Shown: one piece after another, positions 1 to 4,995 of the stretch
Numbering within the stretch: the stretch's first letter is position 1
Layout of the letters: the number at the start of each line of letters is the position of its first letter
NCBI GenBank assembly: GCA_030592425.1
Contig: JAUVJK010000051.1
Coordinates: forward strand, 1 to 5,874
DNA length: 5,874 nt
Direction of reading: 5' to 3'
Source: Candidatus Moraniibacteriota bacterium
GTDB taxonomy: Bacteria; Patescibacteriota; Minisyncoccia; Moranbacterales; GCA-2747515
Made by a program: the position numbers and the translations under genes
The notes under the pieces: model-generated
Seen by the model: only the letters and a program-made list of their open reading frames with translations
What the model was told of the DNA's origin: nothing
Databases searched by the model: none

Positions 1-315
1 TCCATTTGTATCAAGTTTCACCAGAAATCCTTTCGTACGCACTTTTTCAATAAACGTTCGGAGATCTATTTGTAGTGTCGGTTCCCCACCAGAGATCACA
101 ATACCATCAAGGAGACCTTTGCGCGTATCGAGGAATCGCAGAATAGCTTCTTCTTTCAGAAAACTATCAGCAATCTGTTCGAGTTCATTCGGTAAAACGA
201 ATTCTTTATTGTGACAAAATTTGCATCGCATATTACATCCTGGTGTAAAGACGATCGCAGCTGTATGATCTGGATAATCAAGCATTGTGAATTTTTGGAC
301 AGCGCTAATGAGCAT
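1..315 (-). CDS. nrdG: Anaerobic ribonucleotide reductase activating protein, radical SAM (partial, C-terminus outside window)
   Basis: This is the first 105 residues of a radical-SAM activase; the reading frame is open to base 1, so the 3' end is missing. The N-terminus (SAVQKFTMLDYPDHTAAIVF) is typical of the NrdG family. The [4Fe-4S]/SAM cysteine motif is PGCNMRCKFCHN, with C27, C31 and C34 (CxxxCxxC), followed by the SAM-binding loop SGGEPT at 75-80. In this family the enzyme cleaves S-adenosylmethionine and abstracts hydrogen from the C-terminal glycine of NrdD, forming the glycyl radical under anoxic conditions. Here the substrate glycine would be on the separate 62-aa protein encoded upstream. 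The start is the ATG at 315-313; an in-frame TAA lies 9 bases upstream, and heptad repeats abut the ATG, leaving no Shine-Dalgarno sequence. ATG codon 11 is a less likely start because it would cut conserved residues. A terminator separates this gene from the preceding ones, so it may depend on readthrough or an unseen promoter. Confidence 0.93.
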   Translation of the reverse strand, partial: MLISAVQKFTMLDYPDHTAAIVFTPGCNMRCKFCHNKEFVLPNELEQIADSFLKEEAILRFLDTRKGLLDGIVISGGEPTLQIDLRTFIEKVRTKGFLVKLDTNG

Positions 316-369
316 TAGTAGTTAGTAGTTAGTAGTTAGTAGTTAGTAGTTAGTAGTTAGTAGTTAGTA
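315..369. repeat. Heptanucleotide tandem repeat, 7 perfect TTAGTAG copies plus a partial
   Basis: Seven exact copies of TTAGTAG occupy 315-363, followed by a 6-base partial copy to 369. Read on the minus strand the unit is CTACTAA. The first repeat base is also the A of the nrdG ATG, so the array is the immediate 5' leader of nrdG. Because 7 is not a multiple of 3, the unit places a TAA in every minus-strand frame within 21 bases, so no upstream translation can run into nrdG. Perfect short tandem repeats like this tend to vary in copy number. Here a change would alter leader length, not the protein. Confidence 0.97.
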
Positions 370-372
370 TAT

Positions 373-396
373 TTCTTCGGTGCATTCGCCGAAGAA
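373..396. repeat. GC-rich hairpin, copy 1 of a dispersed inverted repeat
   Basis: TTCTTCGGTG (373-382) and CGCCGAAGAA (387-396) form a 10-bp stem around the loop CATT, with one G-U wobble if read as plus-strand RNA (an A-C mismatch on the minus strand). The core CTTCGGTGCATTCGCCGAAG matches the reverse complement of the hairpin core at 698-727 at 19 of 20 positions, so the two are copies of one element. No T-tract follows on the minus strand, so it is not a standard intrinsic terminator. It lies between the terminator at 412-455 and nrdG. Confidence 0.85.
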
Positions 397-411
397 GCAG
401 AGCATTTTAGA

Positions 412-455
412 AAAAACATACAGTTTTGTCCATATGGACAAAACTGTATGTTTTT
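412..455. terminator. Perfect 44-bp palindrome, bidirectional intrinsic terminator
   Basis: Two 22-base arms meet at a central CATATG with no mismatch. As RNA, a stem of about 16 bp (ACATACAGTTTTGTCC and its complement) would close a loop of ATAT. The palindrome ends in a run of T on both strands: six T on the minus strand and five on the plus strand. It lies 30 bp beyond the stop of the 62-aa glycyl-radical gene, so it most likely ends the nrdD transcript on the minus strand. No plus-strand gene that needs it is visible. nrdG lies beyond it and could receive reduced readthrough. Confidence 0.85.
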
Positions 456-485
456 ATGGACGCTTACGATCTATTTTTTTGTACG

Positions 486-674
486 TTATTTTTTATACTT
501 GTCAGCAAAAGCATCGTTTGCAGCAACGCACTCTTGAAAATGCTTACGTGAATAATGTTCAGCCTTCTTCCCAATATTGAAAGATGTTACTGGACGATGA
601 AATCCCATCACGCGTGTCCACACTTCGCAACGTGTACGATCTTCATTAGTAGCAGTCATTTTTTTCTCAGACAT
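486..674 (-). CDS. Stand-alone glycyl-radical domain of class III ribonucleotide reductase
   Basis: This 62-aa protein carries the C-terminal glycyl-radical signature of class III NrdD. Residues 13-43 include RTRCEVWTRVMGFHRPV and FNIGKKAEHYSR, corresponding to the RVxGYxRPV...NxGK segment at the end of single-chain NrdD proteins. G24 in RVMGF is the predicted radical glycine. The large NrdD encoded 89 bp upstream has no such motif, so this protein should supply it in trans and dock onto the NrdD barrel, placing G24 near the active-site cysteine; NrdG would then activate it. The gap contains several stops in the NrdD frame and the frames differ, so neither readthrough nor one frameshift would fuse them. 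The start ATG at 674 has no clear ribosome-binding site; ATG codon 6 (MTATNEDRT) is an alternative that keeps the whole motif. The tail (residues 47-62) is low in conserved features. The assignment is strong; function in trans is inferred. Confidence 0.87.
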   Translation of the reverse strand: MSEKKMTATNEDRTRCEVWTRVMGFHRPVTSFNIGKKAEHYSRKHFQECVAANDAFADKYKK

Positions 675-683
675 ATTTTTTGT

Positions 684-727
684 ATTAGTTATTAGTTCGC
701 CTCTTCGGCGAATGCGCCGAAGAGGCG
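684..727. repeat. Heptad pair plus perfect 13-bp hairpin, copy 2 of the dispersed element
   Basis: Two exact ATTAGTT heptads (684-697) directly adjoin a perfect inverted repeat: CGCCTCTTCGGCG (698-710), loop AATG (711-714), CGCCGAAGAGGCG (715-727). The stem is 13 bp and very GC-rich. On the minus strand the order is nrdD stop, hairpin, heptads, then the ATG of the 62-aa gene, matching the order hairpin, heptads, ATG in front of nrdG. The minus-strand sequence after the stem is not T-rich, so this is probably not a normal terminator. It could act as a partial transcription block, an mRNA-end stabiliser or a passive repeat. Confidence 0.88.
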
Positions 728-763
728 CATAATTGATTAGTAATATAACCTTTATAAATCTCT

Positions 764-2881
764 TTACCGCTCTGCTTGTGCACTTTCATAAACCCTCCGC
801 ATTTCTCGATCTACACCATCCGCTTGTGTGAATCCAATCTCTTCATCACACCGTGGACAATAATCATGTTCTCCACTGAGATACCCATGCTTTGGACAAA
901 TCGAAAATGTTGGTGTGATCGTAATGTAGGGCAAACGAAATCTCGTCAAGATCTTTTTCACAAGCTGCGCACATGCCTTCCCAGAGCTAATACGTTCATT
1001 CATGTAGCAATGCAGAACTGTCCCTCCTGTGTAGAGCGCCTGCAGATCATCTTGTAGCTCCAATGCTTCAAAGACATCATCTGTATAGCCAACAGGCAGT
1101 TGTGAAGAGTTTGTATAGTACGGTGCATCCTGCGTTCCCGCCTGCAAAATGGCAGGAAATCGTTTTTGATCTTCTTTGGCAAAACGATATGTCGTCCCTT
1201 CACCTGGCGTTGCTTCAAGATTGTAGAGATTTCCTGTTTCTTCTTGAAAAACAGAGAGTTTCTCACGCATATGTTCGAGGATCTCCATTGCGTATGTTTG
1301 TCCATATTCTGATGCAATATTTTCCTGATCATCTGTAAAATTACGAATTGCTTCATTGAGTCCATTAACGCCAATTGTTGAAAAGTGATTATTAAGCTGT
1401 CCAAGATAGCGTTTCGTAAAAGGAAAAAGACCTCGATCCAACCATTTTTGGATCACTTTGCGCTTGATCTCAAGAGAAGTCTTTGCTAACTCCATCAGAT
1501 GATCGATCTCTTTGAATAACTTTTCTTTATCGCCAGCACATGTATATCCCAAACGTCCAACATTGAGCGTTACCACACCGATGGACCCTGTCATTTCTGC
1601 CGAGCCAAAGAGACCGCCGCCACGCCGACGTAATTCCTTGAGATCGAGTTGTAACCGACAGCACATCGATCGCACATCTCCAGGATCAAGATCTGAGTTC
1701 ACAAAATTCTGGAAGTATGGCGTGCCATATTTTGCTGTCATTTCAAAAAGTGGCTGTGTCTTCTCATCATCCCATGCAAAGTCCTTTGTAATATTGTACG
1801 TCGGGATTGGAAAAGTAAATGTGCGGCCCTTTGCATCTCCCGCCATCATCACTTCGATAAATGCTTTGTTGATCAAATCCATTTCTTTTTGTAGCTCTCC
1901 AAAGGAATGCGAGAACGGTTCGCCACCGAGAAGCAACTTCTTCTCTTTCATATCATTGGGACAATCCCAATCAAGTGTGACATTTGTAAAAGGGGTCTGC
2001 GTTCCCCATCGTGATGGAATATTAAGGTTAAAGACAAAAGACTGCATGTTTTGAAAAGTGTAGTCATAGAGTTCCTCATCAATATAATTCTTTTGTGCCT
2101 TTTTTGATGCAAATGAGATCTTGTGTTTTTTGATATCAGCACGTAATTCTAATTCTTTCTTTTTCACAAAAGGAGCAAGATACGTATCCAAACTGGAAAA
2201 TGCTTGTGCGCCAGCCCACTCATTTTGCAATGTTCCGAGAAAATTGATCATTTGTGCAACAGCACTACTCAAATGTTTTGGTGGCCCAGACTCGATTGTT
2301 CCAGGTACACCATTGAAACCTTCTTCCAAAAGGGCACGCAAACTCCACCCAGCACAATAGCCCGTGAACATACTAAGGTCATGAATATGAAGATCTGCAT
2401 TGCGATGTGCCTGCCCAACTGCTTTTGGATAAATATGTGACAACCAATAATTTGCTGTTACCTTTCCTGATGTATTCAATATCATGCCACCAACAGAATA
2501 CCCTTGATTTGCATTTTCATTCACGCGCCAATCAGCCTGACTCAAATATTCTTCCATTGTATGTTCGACATCTATCATAACATTTTTGTCAGCACGATCC
2601 TCACTGCGCTTTTGACGGTAGAGAATATATGCCTTCGCAATTTCTTCATGATCATGACGGATCAGTACATCTTCGACATAATCTTGTACGTGCTCTTCTG
2701 ATGGTGGCTCCAGTACCTTATCCTGATCCAAAAGAGTACTTACCTCAGCCGCAAGACGTATCACATCAACCTTCTCTGCAGTGTCCGTCGCGATCACAGC
2801 CTTCGTGATCGCTTGCTCAACCTTCTTCTGCTCAAATAAAATGATTTTCCCACTGCGCTTTTTAATTTTTTTTGGTGCCAT
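764..2881 (-). CDS. nrdD: Anaerobic (class III) ribonucleoside-triphosphate reductase, large catalytic chain without glycyl-radical loop
   Basis: This 705-aa enzyme reduces ribonucleoside triphosphates to deoxy forms for DNA synthesis without oxygen. Residues 5-95 form an N-terminal ATP-cone (KKRSGKIILFEQKKVEQAI), the allosteric overall-activity domain. The glycyl-radical-enzyme barrel follows: DLHIHDLSMFTGYCAGWS with C176, GDVRSMCCRLQLD with C407 and C408 (one should be the thiyl-radical cysteine), and GSIGVVTLNVGRLGY near 432-446. A zinc-binding-like segment, CPKHGYLSGEHDYCPRC, spans 662-678. Family members normally continue into the RVxGY glycyl-radical loop. This chain instead ends 27 residues later in a charged tail with no such glycine, although at 705 aa it is near the family's full length because the ATP-cone is present. 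The loop is encoded by the next gene (486-674). The start follows AAGGA and GAGA sequences 5-11 bases upstream. The doubled cysteine resembles non-formate NrdD subclasses, but the reductant cannot be settled from sequence alone. Confidence 0.96.
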   Translation of the reverse strand: MAPKKIKKRSGKIILFEQKKVEQAITKAVIATDTAEKVDVIRLAAEVSTLLDQDKVLEPPSEEHVQDYVEDVLIRHDHEEIAKAYILYRQKRSEDRADKNVMIDVEHTMEEYLSQADWRVNENANQGYSVGGMILNTSGKVTANYWLSHIYPKAVGQAHRNADLHIHDLSMFTGYCAGWSLRALLEEGFNGVPGTIESGPPKHLSSAVAQMINFLGTLQNEWAGAQAFSSLDTYLAPFVKKKELELRADIKKHKISFASKKAQKNYIDEELYDYTFQNMQSFVFNLNIPSRWGTQTPFTNVTLDWDCPNDMKEKKLLLGGEPFSHSFGELQKEMDLINKAFIEVMMAGDAKGRTFTFPIPTYNITKDFAWDDEKTQPLFEMTAKYGTPYFQNFVNSDLDPGDVRSMCCRLQLDLKELRRRGGGLFGSAEMTGSIGVVTLNVGRLGYTCAGDKEKLFKEIDHLMELAKTSLEIKRKVIQKWLDRGLFPFTKRYLGQLNNHFSTIGVNGLNEAIRNFTDDQENIASEYGQTYAMEILEHMREKLSVFQEETGNLYNLEATPGEGTTYRFAKEDQKRFPAILQAGTQDAPYYTNSSQLPVGYTDDVFEALELQDDLQALYTGGTVLHCYMNERISSGKACAQLVKKILTRFRLPYITITPTFSICPKHGYLSGEHDYCPRCDEEIGFTQADGVDREMRRVYESAQAER

Positions 2882-2908
2882 ATATTCTCATATCCTTACA
2901 AATTAAAA

Positions 2909-2933
2909 GTGAAAAGAAAAACACTCTTTTCAC
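2909..2933. other. Inverted repeat in the nrdD 5' leader
   Basis: GTGAAAAG (2909-2916) and CTTTTCAC (2926-2933) form a perfect 8-bp stem with a 9-base loop, about 28-52 bases upstream of the nrdD ATG. It would lie in the mRNA leader if transcription starts near 2941. No T-tract placed for termination follows it toward nrdD, so a role in attenuation is not supported. Confidence 0.5.
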
Positions 2934-2947
2934 CCCCTACCACATGC

Positions 2948-2956
2948 ATCATAACA
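2948..2956 (-). promoter_or_regulatory. Candidate nrdD promoter, extended -10
   Basis: On the minus strand TGTTATGAT gives a TGn extension and a -10 hexamer (TATGAT) matching the consensus at 5 of 6 bases, with no good -35 at normal spacing. Transcription would start near 2941, leaving a leader of about 60 nt. A weaker alternative is TTGTGG (2995-3000) with CATAAC (2972-2977) at 17-bp spacing; its -35 would overlap the NrdR-like box. Confidence 0.4.
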
Positions 2957-2964
2957 CATGTGTT
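2953..2964. promoter_or_regulatory. 12-bp perfect palindrome, possible operator
   Basis: AACACATGTGTT is a perfect palindrome that overlaps the candidate nrdD extended -10. Its centre lies 44 bp, about four helical turns, from the centre of the NrdR-like box. It could be a second operator; no particular regulator is recognised. Confidence 0.35.
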
Positions 2965-2994
2965 TTGCAAAGTTATGCACACCAATCAATAATG

Positions 2995-3010
2995 CCACAA
3001 TATGTAGTGG
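2995..3010. promoter_or_regulatory. NrdR-box-like operator
   Basis: CCACAATATGTAGTGG matches the published NrdR consensus acaCwAtATaTwGtgt at 13 of 16 positions, including the inner C-w-A-t-A-T core and the distal T-w-G-t-g. NrdR is the ATP-cone repressor of ribonucleotide reductase operons in many bacteria, and the site lies about 114 bp upstream of nrdD. NrdR normally uses two boxes about 31 bp apart; only degenerate candidates occur at that spacing (near 2965-2980 and 3025-3040). It could also affect the divergent beta-CASP gene. Confidence 0.55.
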
Positions 3011-3103
3011 TTATAGTGAACCAATTACAACTACTGGTATAAAGTACCTACCTTGACATGTTTTTATGTAACAACACTAAAAACAGATAAAATTCATCAA
3101 CTA

Positions 3104-3112
3104 TGATATAAT
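3104..3112 (+). promoter_or_regulatory. Promoter of the beta-CASP nuclease gene, extended -10
   Basis: TGATATAAT combines a TGn extension with a perfect TATAAT at 3107-3112. The predicted start is near 3119, giving a leader of about 20 nt before the ATG at 3139. There is no good -35 at 17-bp spacing, as expected for an extended -10 promoter. The leader (CGCTTTCTTCTT) is pyrimidine-rich and has no Shine-Dalgarno sequence. Confidence 0.65.
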
Positions 3113-3138
3113 AAACTCATATTAATCGCTTTCTTCTT

Positions 3139-4521
3139 ATGAAAATTACCTTTCTCGGAGCAGCTGGTGGCGTCACTGGCAGTAAACACCTCATCACCAT
3201 CGGAGAAAAAAAGATTCTCCTAGAATGTGGTATGTTCCAGGGGCGTCGAAAAGAGGCTTACGAGAAAAATAAAGTACTCCCTTTTGACGCAACAAAGATC
3301 GATGCTGTCATCCTTTCCCACGCACACATTGATCATTCTGGCCTTCTTCCTCTCCTCGTAAAAAATGGTTTCCATGGTTCTATACATATGACACCGGGAA
3401 CAGCAGATGTCCTCGAGCCACTTCTCATGGATTCTGCAGCAATTCAAGCCGAAGATGCAGCCTACTATAGCAAAAAAGATCACCATGATGATACACTTCC
3501 GATCAAGCCACTTTATAATGATGATGATGTCCACAAAATGCTCTCCATGATCCGCACACATGACCGCGAGAAAACATTCCGCGTTGCAGATACTGCTGAT
3601 GTAACCTTCTATAATGCTGGCCATATTCTTGGCTCCGCACAGATCCATCTGCGAGCTGATGGGAAAGAGATCTTCTTTACTGGTGACCTCGGGAGTCGTG
3701 GCAAAAAGATCCTCACTGATCCCGTGCGTGCGCCACATGCCGATATCATGATCACAGAATCAACCTATGGCGGACGTTTTCACAAGGATCGTAACAAAAC
3801 ACGTGATGAGCTTGGCAAGATCATTCGTGACACATACGCGCGGCATGGGAAGGTTATCATCCCAAGCTTTGCACTAGAACGTACACAAGAGGTCCTTTAT
3901 GATCTTCATCGTCTTTTTGACCTTGGAAAGATCCCTCAGATTCCTGTCTTTCTCGATAGTCCCCTCGCAATCGCCTTTACAGAGATCTTTGCACGACATA
4001 CGGATGCTTTTGATGAAGAGACTCATGAATTCTTTCTTTCACGCAAGAAAAATCCTTTCTCTTTTGGCGCTCTCCGCCTCTCTCGCAATGTTGGTGATAG
4101 TAAGAGACTCAACACTAGCAAAAAACCAGCGATCATCATTGCCGGCTCTGGAATGTGTGAAGGTGGTCGTGTGCGCCATCATCTCCTTCACAACATCGAA
4201 GATCCTCGCACAACCGTCCTGATCGTTGGGTATCAAGCTCAACACACACTTGGTCGCAAAATCGTCGAAGGACAAAAGCACGTCATGATCCTCAATCAAC
4301 GCGTCAAAGTTAATGCACGTATCGAGACACTTGGTGGTTATAGTGCTCATGGCGACCAAAAAGAGCTTGTCGCAAATATTGTTGAGACGCCAGGCATCAA
4401 AAAGATCTTCATCGTCCATGGTGACGATGAACAAAGTAAAATACTTGGTAATGTCCTCCACAAAGTCTCTCCCGACTGGGAGATCAAGATCCCAAAGCCA
4501 GAGAAAACATTCCTTCTCTAG
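3139..4521 (+). CDS. MBL-fold beta-CASP ribonuclease (CPSF/TTHA0252-like)
   Basis: This 460-aa protein is a complete metallo-beta-lactamase/beta-CASP nuclease. The MBL metal motifs are HAHIDH (H61, H63, D65, H66), AGHILGSA (H162), FTGDLG (D183) and the late VHG (H427). The beta-CASP insert shows motif A at TEST (E207), motif B at GGRVRHHL (H347/H348) and motif C at SAHGD (H404). The start MKITFLGAAGGVTGS is the normal family N-terminus, and the length suits the compact bacterial and archaeal forms without KH domains. Characterised relatives process or degrade RNA with two zinc ions in the cytoplasm; the exact substrate here is unknown. The C-terminus ends in KTFLL without an RNase J dimerisation domain, so it is not RNase J. 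The gene stands alone on the plus strand, divergent from nrdD. No ribosome-binding site is visible before its ATG. Confidence 0.93.
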   Translation: MKITFLGAAGGVTGSKHLITIGEKKILLECGMFQGRRKEAYEKNKVLPFDATKIDAVILSHAHIDHSGLLPLLVKNGFHGSIHMTPGTADVLEPLLMDSAAIQAEDAAYYSKKDHHDDTLPIKPLYNDDDVHKMLSMIRTHDREKTFRVADTADVTFYNAGHILGSAQIHLRADGKEIFFTGDLGSRGKKILTDPVRAPHADIMITESTYGGRFHKDRNKTRDELGKIIRDTYARHGKVIIPSFALERTQEVLYDLHRLFDLGKIPQIPVFLDSPLAIAFTEIFARHTDAFDEETHEFFLSRKKNPFSFGALRLSRNVGDSKRLNTSKKPAIIIAGSGMCEGGRVRHHLLHNIEDPRTTVLIVGYQAQHTLGRKIVEGQKHVMILNQRVKVNARIETLGGYSAHGDQKELVANIVETPGIKKIFIVHGDDEQSKILGNVLHKVSPDWEIKIPKPEKTFLL

Positions 4522-4533
4522 ATCTTCCGTAAA

Positions 4534-4582
4534 AATGACATCATTAATGAGGTCATTAAAGAGAGCTTTTTATTCTCTCTTT
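4534..4582. terminator. Convergent intergenic region with two adjoining hairpins, likely terminators
   Basis: The first hairpin is a 24-bp palindrome (4534-4557) with 12-base arms and one mismatch, on the minus strand followed by a run of five T, so it can end the minus-strand membrane-protein transcript. The second pairs AAAGAGAG (4558-4565) with CTCTCTTT (4575-4582) around a 9-base loop and on the plus strand is followed by a pyrimidine-rich CCTATTTCTTTTT, so it can end the beta-CASP transcript. The two lie end to end between convergent genes. Confidence 0.6.
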
Positions 4583-4583
4583 C

Positions 4584-4820
4584 CTATTTCTTTTTGATAC
4601 CACATTTATTCATGATGATTGCCATCGGACAATAGCCCGTCACAGAAAATCCGATGAGCATCAAACCAACAAACATCGTAAAATAGATCCAATTCAGATG
4701 TACAAAGAATGCGAGCAACGCTGACCCAAGCACGAATATCCCCGCAACAGCGTAAACTGAGCGCTCAATATACCAATGGTCTGTTGCAATCTTGTATGTG
4801 CACTTTTTTTCTTCTTCCAT
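4584..4820 (-). CDS. Small YgaP-like (DUF2892) two-helix membrane protein
   Basis: This 78-aa protein has a charged N-terminus, a transmembrane helix at about 21-40 (SVYAVAGIFVLGSALLAFFV), a second at about 44-60 (WIYFTMFVGLMLIGFSV), and the ending TGYCPMAIIMNKCGIKKK. The GYCPM...CGIKK ending, with two cysteines, is characteristic of the YgaP-like transmembrane domain family (DUF2892, PF11127). That domain occurs alone or fused to rhodanese in sulfur-handling proteins; what the stand-alone form does is not established. The start ATG at 4820 fits because the family begins shortly before the first helix, and a weak AGAGA lies about 7-11 bases upstream. The frame stays open further upstream through the repeat-rich gap, but that extension looks non-coding. 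The gene lies downstream of the bestrophin-like gene on the same strand, with a 175-bp gap. Confidence 0.8.
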   Translation of the reverse strand: MEEEKKCTYKIATDHWYIERSVYAVAGIFVLGSALLAFFVHLNWIYFTMFVGLMLIGFSVTGYCPMAIIMNKCGIKKK

Positions 4821-4850
4821 ATATTTTTCTCTAAAATTATTTAAGGAATC

Positions 4851-4956
4851 TCTGCAAATCCACATAATTTCAGAATTTTCTAAATTCTGACGAAAATCAT
4901 TTTTTCTCGAAGAGTTCTGTCTGGACATGGCTTTCTCGAGAAAAAGGATTTGCAGA
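4851..4956. repeat. Nested inverted repeats able to fold as a three-way junction
   Basis: An 11-bp perfect stem, TCTGCAAATCC (4851-4861) with GGATTTGCAGA (4946-4956), closes a region holding two further hairpins. The first is TCAGAATTT/AAATTCTGA (4870-4878 with 4882-4890, 3-base loop). The second is TTTTTCTCGA/TCGAGAAAAA (4901-4910 with 4936-4945, 25-base loop), which stacks directly on the closing stem. Within it lies a separate 12-bp palindrome, TTTCTCGAGAAA (4932-4943). This fills most of the gap between the two membrane-protein genes. No T-tract suited to termination follows on the minus strand. It may be a structured leader RNA of the downstream gene, a mobile palindromic repeat (MITE-like) or a small RNA; the family is not recognised. 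Confidence 0.55.
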
Positions 4957-4995
4957 CGAATTTTGGAAATTGTGGTTTTTGGGGTTTTATAAAGA

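Noticed and set aside
315..369. CRISPR array
   Set aside because: The 7-base units are directly adjacent with no spacers; this is a simple tandem repeat.
380..580. Plus-strand 66-aa reading frame
   Set aside because: It runs through the hairpin, the terminator palindrome and antisense to the glycyl-radical gene, with no start signal and no family resemblance.
698..727. The 13-bp hairpin as the nrdD intrinsic terminator
   Set aside because: On the minus strand the stem is followed by GAACTAATAACT-like sequence, not a T-run. The terminator after the 62-aa gene is far better, so both genes are probably in one transcript.
692..730. Tiny minus-strand reading frame MRLFGAFAEEAN across the hairpin
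   Set aside because: It is entirely explained by the palindrome, has no ribosome-binding site and no recognisable features.
672..766. NrdD and the 62-aa protein as one gene broken by a sequencing error, or joined by programmed frameshift
   Set aside because: After the TAA at 766-764 the NrdD frame has several more stops (TAA at 754-752, TAA further on), the next ATG is in a different frame, and a hairpin plus heptads separates them. One base change or slip cannot restore a fusion.
3053..3058. TTGACA as the -35 of the beta-CASP promoter
   Set aside because: The sequence 17 bp downstream (ACTAAA) is a poor -10, and the perfect TATAAT lies 48 bp away, too far to pair with it.
4584..4928. Longer N-terminus for the YgaP-like protein (ATG at 4928 or higher, up to 5279)
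   Set aside because: The extension is translated inverted-repeat DNA and then overlaps the bestrophin-like gene in another frame. The family normally begins just before the first helix, which the ATG at 4820 provides.
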